A stretch of 12,358 nucleotides of DNA from Blastocatellia bacterium (lineage in GTDB: Bacteria; Acidobacteriota; Blastocatellia; Pyrinomonadales; Pyrinomonadaceae): positions 1-12,358 of the forward strand of contig JACDAK010000176.1 in assembly GCA_013695495.1 (NCBI GenBank). The letters are read 5' to 3'. Both the position numbers and the translations under genes were made by a program. Shown piece after piece: positions 1-6,710 of the stretch (positions are counted from its first letter, which is position 1; each line of letters begins with the position of its first letter). The notes beneath the pieces are model-generated. The model saw only the letters and a list, made by a program, of their open reading frames with translations, was not told the DNA's origin and ran no database searches.

Positions 1-196
1 CCTCAAACCCGTCCTTCTCCGGCATCTGAATATCCAAAAAGACCAGGTCCGGCCTTTTCTCCGCGATCGCCGCCACCGCGTCACGCCCGTTCGTGCACTC
101 ACCCACGATCTCCACATCCGCCTCCGGCTTCAAGAACCGCTTCACCCTGTCGCGCGCCAAACTTTCGTCGTCAACTATCAGCGTCCGAATGCTCAT
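1..196 (-). CDS. Response regulator, receiver domain (LytTR-type likely), 3' end cut by window edge
   Basis: Only the first 65 residues are present. They form the start of a CheY-like receiver domain: the acidic pair D9-D10 after a beta strand (TLIVDDE), and the phosphoacceptor aspartate D55 in LVFLDIQMP. The start ATG (196-194) overlaps the stop TGA (195-193) of the upstream histidine kinase as ATGA, so the two are translationally coupled and are almost certainly a cognate pair. Partners of LytS/YehU-type kinases normally carry a C-terminal LytTR DNA-binding domain. That part lies outside the window, so the output domain is inferred. Confidence 0.93.
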   Translation of the reverse strand, partial: MSIRTLIVDDESLARDRVKRFLKPEADVEIVGECTNGRDAVAAIAEKRPDLVFLDIQMPEKDGFE

Positions 197-1293
197 TCAG
201 CCTCCCTGAAAGGGATCGCAAGCCTCACCGCCACGCCCTCCGTCTCACCATTAGTTATCGCGAACCGCTGCTCGTCCCCATACAAATGCCTCAGCCGACG
301 CCGCGTATTAGAAAGCCCAACGCGCTCTTCCACACCCTCCGCAGACCCAAGCCCGCGCCCGTCGTCCGTTACCGCCAACTCAAGCTTCCCGTTCTTTCGA
401 GCTGCCGAGATCTCTATCGTCCCACCCTCCGACCGCGGCCCTATCCCATGCTTTATCGCATTCTCCACCAGCGGCTGCAAGATCATATTCGGCACGCTCG
501 CATCCAATACCTCTGGTGGTATCGAAAGATTCACCTTCAACCGATCATGAAACCGCATCTGCTCGATCTTCAGATACTTTCCCAAAAAATCCAGCTCCTG
601 CCTCAGCGGCACCTCTTGCACCTCCAAACTCTCAAATGAAAGCCGCAACAGGTCGCTCAGGTCCGTCAGCATCCGATCCGCCGAGTCGGGGTCCGTATGC
701 ATTAGCTCTGATATCGCGTTCAGCGTATTGAACAAAAAATGCGGATGCAGCTGCATCTTCAAAACCTGCAGCCGCGACTGCGCCAGCCTTGCCTCCAGCT
801 GCGACGTCGTCAGCTCCCGCTCCCTGTATTTCTGATAGTTCGTAAACGCCGATTTGATCCCGACCACGCCCCAGTAGATCAAGATGCTCAAATGCAGATT
901 GATAAAAAGAAAGAACTGATACGCCTCCCAAAAGCTCGCAAACGTTCGTCCCGGCGGGTAACCCATCCGCGTCAGCAGCACCGCGTCCACGGCCAGCACG
1001 ACCAACGCGATCACAAAACTCGCCGCGATATGCACCGGCACCGATGTCTTCCACTTCCCGTTCTCAAACGGAAATCGCTCTGCCAAAAACAGTATCACCG
1101 GGCTCAGCGCAAACCACACATAACCCGAAACCATCTGCCAAGACAATATCTGCCAAAATGGCACCGGATTGCGCGAAAACTGATTCTGCAGCGAAAACTG
1201 CGACGCAAAGAAAAACCCGAACAGCGTCCAGAGCCCAAACAGCCCCAGCCATTTGATCACGCGCCTGCGGTTCTTATCAGGGGGACGTTGCAT
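193..1293 (-). CDS. LytS/YehU-type membrane sensor histidine kinase
   Basis: This is a 366-residue two-component sensor. The N-terminal half has about four hydrophobic membrane segments (roughly residues 13-34, 50-72, 86-107 and 124-146) with no obvious extracytoplasmic sensor domain. A short helical, coiled-coil-like linker (about 150-178) leads to the His_kinase (PF06580) motif QLHPHFLFNTLNAI at 181-194; H185 is the likely phosphorylated histidine. The HATPase domain follows, with N-box N278 in LVENAIKHG, G1 box DDGRG (310-314) and G2-like GLSNTRRRL (326-334). All catalytic boxes are intact. The stop overlaps the response regulator start. No convincing Shine-Dalgarno or promoter is visible upstream of the ATG. 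The signal sensed cannot be read from the sequence; in this family it is often membrane or cell-wall related. Confidence 0.95.
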   Translation of the reverse strand: MQRPPDKNRRRVIKWLGLFGLWTLFGFFFASQFSLQNQFSRNPVPFWQILSWQMVSGYVWFALSPVILFLAERFPFENGKWKTSVPVHIAASFVIALVVLAVDAVLLTRMGYPPGRTFASFWEAYQFFLFINLHLSILIYWGVVGIKSAFTNYQKYRERELTTSQLEARLAQSRLQVLKMQLHPHFLFNTLNAISELMHTDPDSADRMLTDLSDLLRLSFESLEVQEVPLRQELDFLGKYLKIEQMRFHDRLKVNLSIPPEVLDASVPNMILQPLVENAIKHGIGPRSEGGTIEISAARKNGKLELAVTDDGRGLGSAEGVEERVGLSNTRRRLRHLYGDEQRFAITNGETEGVAVRLAIPFREAE

Positions 1294-1354
1294 GCGTTGT
1301 AAGATTCACACGAGATAGTGCGGGAGGGCAAGGGTAAGGTGACGAACCGAAAGT

Positions 1355-1857
1355 TTACGAGGTTGAAGCGATGTTTCCGTTGATCGGCTCTTCCTTGAGC
1401 CGCTCTTCCAGCAGCCTCGTAGAAACCGTCAAAAAATCCTGCGCAGTTAACATCATCCGGCCGCACCGTAAACAGATCACGAGACGGTCGCTCCCATGCA
1501 ATGCCGTCAATATCCGATTCAGCTCCGCATACCGCGGCCCCGGCGTCAGGTTCCGCTCCACCAGATCAGATTGCTGGATCGTCGGCAATATTCCGGATAG
1601 CACTGCATCGCCGATAAATGGTGCCATTGGGTGCCGACAAGAAGATCGCCGCTTCTATCACCTCAACGGCAAACGGCGCGGGATGCATCGACGAATTGAT
1701 CAGGAATATCTCTTGTTCGGCTCCGATCCGGCCGGCATCAGCCTCCATCGCACCGGTCGCGAGCATTTTTACTAAGGCATGTAGATCCTTCAGGACGGCG
1801 CGGGTAAACGAGCGCAGGTTGGATTCATCTGATCCTGTGAACCTGTTTTTCACCCAT
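1355..1857 (-). pseudogene. Decayed GCS2-type glutamate-cysteine ligase-like (carboxylate-amine ligase) gene
   Basis: Two pieces in different frames match successive conserved parts of the GCS2 carboxylate-amine ligase family. An ATG at 1857 opens MGEKQVHRI, resembling the family N-terminus, but stops at TGA 1827-1825. In the +1 frame the protein resumes as SDESNLRSFTRAVLKDL and carries the family motif IGAEQEIFL (about 1727-1701) then PAPFAVEVIEA (to about 1647). After only about 20 nt a third reading continues with GDAVLSGILPTIQQSDL (from about 1612) and LTPGPRYAELNRILTAL, a later block of the family. Roughly 70-80 residues normally found between these blocks are missing, and nothing recognisable follows before the stop at 1355. 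So there is at least one frameshift, one internal deletion and loss of most of the C-terminal catalytic part. The gene lies 57 bp after the hydrolase at 1915-3078 on the same strand. The family call comes from remembered motif order, not a search. Confidence 0.78.
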
Positions 1858-1914
1858 ATTAGTGGGAGCCAGATCATATAGGACAACACCGGGTCTGTAA
1901 ATATTTTTCGCGTG

Positions 1915-3078
1915 CTAACCGAACGGCCCCTTTCGGTCAAACTTTCGCCTGCTAACCACCAATTGTCCCTCGGTCCACCTCAGCTTTCTAAAACCCAGCA
2001 GATGAAAGATCTGCATTGGAAAATATCGCGCGACTGTCGTGTCTATCTCAAGCACATCCGCATTCTTCTCGCTCCGCCTCACCCCCGGCAATATCGGCAT
2101 CAGATCACCGACCCTGAGCCGCCTCAGCACCCCCGACAACCATATCCAAAACGGCGCAACCTCCCGGCCGATAAAAAACCCGTCCTCGCCCAGCTTCTGA
2201 TACAGCGGCATCAGCACCAGCCCCGTCTCCGGCGCTTGCACCTCAAGCCCGTTCTGCGTCGCCAGCACCAGCCCACGTTTCACCGTATCAAAATTCTCAA
2301 AACCCGGCCGCATCGCAAATACGTCGCCCTCTTCGATCCCTTGTCGATACCTCACTTCAACGATCCGCTTCCGCCCCGTCGCCTTCGCCAACGTCGCCTC
2401 CGCCTCATCAACCGGCAGTTCAGCCGCAGACGCGATTCCCGAATGCACCAGTGCAAGCGTCACCAACGCCGCATGCGTCCCCACCGTCGAGTCCGCATAA
2501 TGCTGCCCGCCCTCAAATCCGAGCGTGACCACCCCAAGATTATTCAAATATTCAAGCAGCGTCCCTTCAAGCTGCTCCTCTATCCCCAGCAGCACCGTGA
2601 TCGGAAACTTCTGCGCAAACGCCCGGTTCCGCAGCGTGTCCCCCATGGTCGCGAACGGCACCCCCTCCGCCGATGTCGAATGCAGGTCGATCGCATACAC
2701 CTCATCCCGCGCCGTCGCGAGCAAAGGCACGAGTACCTTCAACAGCTCAGCCTGTTCCCGGTCCTCAGCCAACTGCGGCGGTATCGCCGTATCCGGCAAG
2801 TTCCTGATCACATTCGCACCCGACCAATGCCGATTCAGGTCCGCATCGATAAAACGCACACCCGTAGCAACCGCCCGCATGTTCCCTGCCAAAAAATACA
2901 CCCGCCCCCGTAGCAACAGATCCCGCTCTTCAACCACCGCCGCCACACGCCTAAGCGCCGCAACGCCCGCCGCCTCATTCCCGTGAAGGCTGCCAAAAAC
3001 GATCAGCGTCGGCCCCGATTCGTCGCCTGCAAATCGGGCGATCACGTGCTCCGCATCCGCATTCGAGTGGTCATTCAT
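1915..3078 (-). CDS. Succinylglutamate desuccinylase/aspartoacylase-family zinc hydrolase
   Basis: This 387-residue protein belongs to the AstE/AspA branch of the M14-like zinc amidohydrolases, which cleave N-acyl amino acids or related amides. Zinc ligands are visible as H32 and E35 in HGNE and H133 in DLHST. Substrate-carboxylate residues lie in DADLNRHW (78-85), and the general base is likely E189 in GFEGGQH. A beta-rich C-terminal domain (about 235-310) is followed by about 75 extra residues, making it somewhat longer than typical AstE. No signal peptide is seen, so it is probably cytoplasmic. The ATG at 3078 has no strong Shine-Dalgarno sequence. The downstream neighbour on the same strand is the broken GCS2-like ligase, and the divergent HerA-like gene starts only 43 bp away. 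The substrate is not determinable; true arginine-catabolic AstE is unlikely because no other ast genes are present. Confidence 0.88.
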   Translation of the reverse strand: MNDHSNADAEHVIARFAGDESGPTLIVFGSLHGNEAAGVAALRRVAAVVEERDLLLRGRVYFLAGNMRAVATGVRFIDADLNRHWSGANVIRNLPDTAIPPQLAEDREQAELLKVLVPLLATARDEVYAIDLHSTSAEGVPFATMGDTLRNRAFAQKFPITVLLGIEEQLEGTLLEYLNNLGVVTLGFEGGQHYADSTVGTHAALVTLALVHSGIASAAELPVDEAEATLAKATGRKRIVEVRYRQGIEEGDVFAMRPGFENFDTVKRGLVLATQNGLEVQAPETGLVLMPLYQKLGEDGFFIGREVAPFWIWLSGVLRRLRVGDLMPILPGVRRSEKNADVLEIDTTVARYFPMQIFHLLGFRKLRWTEGQLVVSRRKFDRKGPFG

Positions 3079-3091
3079 CTTCTGCTATACT
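3063..3091 (+). promoter_or_regulatory. Possible promoter of the HerA-like gene
   Basis: TATACT at 3086-3091 is a good -10 hexamer. A poor -35 (TCGAGT, 3063-3068) lies 17 bp upstream. Transcription would begin near 3098 and leave a leader of about 24 nt before the ATG at 3122. The element overlaps the 5' end of the divergent hydrolase gene. Confidence 0.3.
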
Positions 3092-3121
3092 TGCGTGCAT
3101 TGTCGAGTTTTATCCCGCTTT

Positions 3122-4831
3122 ATGCAACCATCCAGCACCTCAGACGCACTTACCGGAACGGTCAAGGGACCCGGCGAACTCCCCCACGAATTCGAGTTCA
3201 TCACCACCGATAACGATCGCACACGCATCGGCGAGTTCGTCTATTACTCCGCCGACGTTGGCGGCAAACCGCGCTCTATCATCGGCGTCATCAACGCCCG
3301 CGAACTCGTCCGCTCGCTCCCCGACACATTCTTTCGCGACCCACGCGTCGCACCGCTCGATGTCGCCTCGTTGATCAGCCCCGGCTCGGCCGATGCCGAG
3401 ATATATCAGATCACCGCCTCCACCATCGGCTATTTCGACACCGCGCTCAACGACTTCGTTAACCCTCGCATTCCCCCAAAACCTGGAATGCCGCTCTACC
3501 TCGCATCTTCCGACACCCTCGCCGAAATGCTCAGCCCCAAGCGCTCCGGCGACCACGGATCAGCCGCCATCGGCAGCCTCCTGACCCGCGACGCTGGCGA
3601 GGTCCCGATCGTCCTCTCCGTTAAAGACGTCGTCTCGACCCATCTCGCGATACTCGCTTCCACCGGCTCCGGCAAATCCTACACCGCCGGTGTTCTGATC
3701 GAAGAGCTTCTTCAGTCCTACAACCGCGCCGCCGTCCTCGTCGTCGACCCCCACGGCGAGTATCACACAATGGCGTCCATTCAAGGCGACGAACGCTTCG
3801 CCGGACCCGACGGCTACCGCCCCGAAGTCAAGATCTTCAGCCCCGACAAGATCAAGGTCCGCTTCTCAACCCTCACCGAAGCCGACATCAAATATCTCCT
3901 CCCCGAGGGCACGTCCGACAAAATGCTCCATTTCCTCCGCCAGGCGTTCCGCAGCATGACAGACAAGCACAAGGCGGAGGGCCGCCGCGATTATCTATAC
4001 AGCTACCACGACCTCCGCGACGCCGTGACAGAGCAGCAATACGGCAAAGACGACAAAGACGCGGGCGACGGCGGTAACGTCTCATCCATCCAGGGTCTCC
4101 TCTGGCGTCTCGACTCCCGCTTCGACCGCACCGACGGCATCTTCAGCTCGCATGAGCATCTTGAACTCCAGGAACTCTACAAACCCGGCCGCGTCACGAT
4201 CCTCGACCTCTCCGACATCGAGCAGAACGAACAGCAGGTCATCGTCGGCACGCTCCTCCGCCGCATCAACAAAGCCCGCGTTATGACCACCCGCGGCGAA
4301 GCCGACAAAGGCGAAAACTTCCTCGACTACCCCGTCTTCACGCTCCTCGAAGAAGCTCATCGCTTCGCCCCAGCAGGCGCCAGCGTCGTGTCAACCAACG
4401 TTTTGAAACAGATTCTAAGCGAAGGCCGAAAGTTCGGCGTCGGCATCGGACTCATCACCCAACGCCCAGGCAAGCTAGATCAAGACGTCCTCTCACAGTG
4501 CATGACCCAGATCATCATGCGCATCGTCAACCCCATCGACCAGCAGACCATCGCCCAGTCCGTCGAAGGCGCGGGCCGGGCCATGCTCGCCGAACTCCCC
4601 GCACTCACCAAGGGCCAGGCGATCATCTCCGGCGTCGGCATCAACACCCCCGTAATGTGCCGCATCCGCCCCCGCATCACGAAACACGGCGGCGAAACAT
4701 TCGACGCCCCCGCCGAATGGCTCCGCTGGCACTCCTCGGGCGAATCCGCCAAACGCGACCAAGACAACGCCCCCTACCTAAAACCAACCTCCGAAAAAAA
4801 GCGCGAAAAATTCGGCGACGTCCGGATCTAA
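3122..4831 (+). CDS. herA: HerA-like (DUF87) hexameric DNA-translocase-type ATPase
   Basis: The product is a 569-residue RecA/FtsK-superfamily ATPase of the HerA/DUF87 type. The N-terminal region (about 10-150), starting GTVKGPGELPHEFEF, corresponds to the HAS-barrel that docks the nuclease NurA in archaea and some bacteria. Walker A STGSGKSYT is at about 180-188 and VVDPHGEY at about 207-214. Walker B FTLLEEAHRF is at about 406-415, with the catalytic glutamate in EE. A conserved QRPGKLDQDVLSQ stretch (about 447-459) contains sensor-like residues. HerA pumps duplex DNA, usually for end resection with NurA, but no nurA is seen within the window. I chose ATG 3122 over the in-frame GTG at 3095 because family proteins begin close to the GTVKGPGE motif and because the extra nine residues lie on the promoter-like sequence. 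There is no clear Shine-Dalgarno sequence. Some bacterial relatives serve phage defence, but nothing here argues for that. Confidence 0.9.
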   Translation: MQPSSTSDALTGTVKGPGELPHEFEFITTDNDRTRIGEFVYYSADVGGKPRSIIGVINARELVRSLPDTFFRDPRVAPLDVASLISPGSADAEIYQITASTIGYFDTALNDFVNPRIPPKPGMPLYLASSDTLAEMLSPKRSGDHGSAAIGSLLTRDAGEVPIVLSVKDVVSTHLAILASTGSGKSYTAGVLIEELLQSYNRAAVLVVDPHGEYHTMASIQGDERFAGPDGYRPEVKIFSPDKIKVRFSTLTEADIKYLLPEGTSDKMLHFLRQAFRSMTDKHKAEGRRDYLYSYHDLRDAVTEQQYGKDDKDAGDGGNVSSIQGLLWRLDSRFDRTDGIFSSHEHLELQELYKPGRVTILDLSDIEQNEQQVIVGTLLRRINKARVMTTRGEADKGENFLDYPVFTLLEEAHRFAPAGASVVSTNVLKQILSEGRKFGVGIGLITQRPGKLDQDVLSQCMTQIIMRIVNPIDQQTIAQSVEGAGRAMLAELPALTKGQAIISGVGINTPVMCRIRPRITKHGGETFDAPAEWLRWHSSGESAKRDQDNAPYLKPTSEKKREKFGDVRI

Positions 4832-4834
4832 CCC

Positions 4835-4857
4835 AACCGGCAAAACAACCGGCAAAA
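4835..4857. repeat. 12-bp-spaced direct repeat between convergent genes
   Basis: AACCGGCAAAA occurs twice in tandem (4835-4845 and 4847-4857), separated by one base, directly after the stop of the HerA-like gene. The 39-bp gap between the convergent genes shows no hairpin terminator. Confidence 0.75.
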
Positions 4858-4870
4858 TTTGCGAAATCTC

Positions 4871-6706
4871 TCAAGGTTTCAACATATTCAACTTATAAAG
4901 CTCCTGCCCCTCCGTCCCTATCAGATCTTTCCGCACCAGCAGGATAAGGTCCACGCCCGGCCGCAGCCCGTACGACGCAACATAAGCATACTGCGCCGAA
5001 TATCGCCGAATCACCTCAGCGTCCTGCTGCCCCTTCTTTGCCACGATCATCTCAGACCCGCGCGGCTCCACCGGCCGCCCGTGAAACACCACCCGCGGCC
5101 GATCCTTTGTGTACCACACCATCGGCCAATAGTCCGACGATATCACATCCACCGCGGCATCATTCCCCTTTCCGCTTAGCTCCGAAAATCGTTCGATCTC
5201 GCCGATCAGGTCATGAAACTCCCGCCGCGTATGCGCATAAACATACGCCGCACCATTGTCGTCATACCGAATAAAATTCAGATCGTATGTCTGATACGCC
5301 AGCACGACCGATGCCCCGATTCCCAGGATCGCCGCGATCCATTTAGCCTCCCGCTGCCCGGCCGCGGCGATCTCGTTTATCGCGTACCCCGCAATAATGC
5401 ACATCGGCAGCAGAAACGACAACATCAGCCATGGCGTCTTATAAGGGATGATCGAATAGGCCATCAACAGCCCCACACCCCACAACGCCGTAAACAGCGC
5501 GAAGCGGTGCCGCCCAAGCACGAAGGCGATCACAACCCCCACGCCCGCCAAAATAAATATCGGCGCCTCCAACTCCATCCCCCATTTCAGATAAGCCCAA
5601 GGCCCATTCTGCGTGTGGTCGCTGCTACCCGTCTCTGTCCAGATCGCATAAGCTTCGAAAGCCTTTTGAAACCCCTCTGAGTAACTAAAATATGACGTAA
5701 AGAACAAAACGTTCAGGTAAACGAATGCAAATCCCGCCGCCAACAGCGCAAGCACCCTATCTATTCCTGTACCCAACGCCTCACTAAAATTCGCCCACGT
5801 CAGCGGCCACGTCGAACGCTCATCCTCTCCCAACGGACCCACCATCTTCGGATACATCTGCCGCCAGATCCAAACACAGCCCACGGCGATCGCCATTGTC
5901 CCCAGCGTGATAAACGCGGTCTCCTTCGTCGCAAACATCAACGCCGCACTCGCCGACGCCAGGATTAGATAAACCGGCCGCCCCTCGCTCCATGCCCCCA
6001 GCATCCTGATCACCAACCCGATCAACACCAACGACACCACCAGCAGCAGCCCCGCTACAAAGTAATACGTCAAATCACTGTCCTCGCCCGCCGCCGCCGC
6101 CAAATTCAACGTCGTCGGATAGAACGAGATCAGCATCAGCAGCGCCAGCCACCCATACGCGAATGGCCCCGCCTTCTCCCGGTCAATGAAATAAACCGCC
6201 GCCAGCGCGAACGCCAGCGCCAAAAACACAAAAAATATCTCGTGAATGAAATACCGCGAGATAAACACCATCCCCGGCGAAAGGCTCAAAAACAAAGCCG
6301 CGAACAGCGCCCCCGTACGCCCGATATATCGGCTCAAAAACAGCGCCAGCACAACCATCAGCACGCCGAATATCGCCGTGCTCAACCGCACCGGCACCGT
6401 CTCAAGCCCAAACCATTTTGCAAACGCCAGCGAAATATAATAAAGCGTCGGACCGTGATAATTCGACGGGTCATACCGGTAGATCCCCTCGCGAAACAAC
6501 GTTGTAAGGAAAAATCCGTTCACACCCTCGTCATGATGAAGCGGCTTCAGCTCAAGCCAAAAAAAGCGCAAAAAAGCCGCAACCGCCACAACCAGCGAGC
6601 TGCTCAAATACCACATCTTGTCCGAAAATATCGGCACCGCTCTCGCCGACGTCTCCGTCTCCGGCGTCGCTTCTTGCTGCTCCGTCTTTTTCGCTTTCTT
6701 CGCCAT
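4871..6706 (-). CDS. TIGR03663/Agl23-like GT-C-type membrane protein
   Basis: This 611-residue protein starts with a basic cytoplasmic tail (MAKKAKK, to about residue 28). About 12-13 hydrophobic segments follow, between roughly 32 and 475, and then a soluble tail of about 130 residues. The first external loop has HHDEGVNGFF (57-66), whose D59-E60 is the acidic pair expected for a GT-C/PMT-like fold, and HGP at 84-86 in SNYHGPTLYY. The DE dipeptide and HGP tripeptide are the invariant marks of the TIGR03663 family (flippase activity-associated Agl23). Members are thought to act at the membrane in lipid-linked sugar transfer or surface glycosylation; the exact reaction is unproven. The start is 4 bp after the stop of the large membrane protein encoded upstream (6711-8729), so the two are probably co-transcribed. 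The family's usual partner, TIGR03662 with its YYYxG motif, was not recognised next to it. Confidence 0.85.
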   Translation of the reverse strand: MAKKAKKTEQQEATPETETSARAVPIFSDKMWYLSSSLVVAVAAFLRFFWLELKPLHHDEGVNGFFLTTLFREGIYRYDPSNYHGPTLYYISLAFAKWFGLETVPVRLSTAIFGVLMVVLALFLSRYIGRTGALFAALFLSLSPGMVFISRYFIHEIFFVFLALAFALAAVYFIDREKAGPFAYGWLALLMLISFYPTTLNLAAAAGEDSDLTYYFVAGLLLVVSLVLIGLVIRMLGAWSEGRPVYLILASASAALMFATKETAFITLGTMAIAVGCVWIWRQMYPKMVGPLGEDERSTWPLTWANFSEALGTGIDRVLALLAAGFAFVYLNVLFFTSYFSYSEGFQKAFEAYAIWTETGSSDHTQNGPWAYLKWGMELEAPIFILAGVGVVIAFVLGRHRFALFTALWGVGLLMAYSIIPYKTPWLMLSFLLPMCIIAGYAINEIAAAGQREAKWIAAILGIGASVVLAYQTYDLNFIRYDDNGAAYVYAHTRREFHDLIGEIERFSELSGKGNDAAVDVISSDYWPMVWYTKDRPRVVFHGRPVEPRGSEMIVAKKGQQDAEVIRRYSAQYAYVASYGLRPGVDLILLVRKDLIGTEGQELYKLNMLKP

Positions 6707-6710
6707 TACA

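Noticed and set aside
739..1302. 187-codon plus-strand frame opposite the histidine kinase
   Set aside because: Its composition is Arg/Gln/His/Leu-rich with no domain, and the minus strand encodes an intact kinase over the same stretch.
1912..2913. 333-codon open frame on the plus strand opposite the hydrolase gene
   Set aside because: It is very rich in Arg, His, Pro and Gln, as expected for the antisense of GC3-biased coding DNA. The opposite frame carries all zinc-ligand motifs of a known family.
3095..3121. GTG at 3095 as start of the HerA-like gene
   Set aside because: It adds nine residues not expected in the family, overlaps the promoter-like region, and has no Shine-Dalgarno sequence. 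ATG 3122 fits the family N-terminus better.
4498..4947. 149-codon plus-strand frame overlapping the end of the HerA-like gene
   Set aside because: It is an alternative frame of the same coding DNA, made of His/Arg/Pro runs, and crosses into the neighbouring convergent gene.
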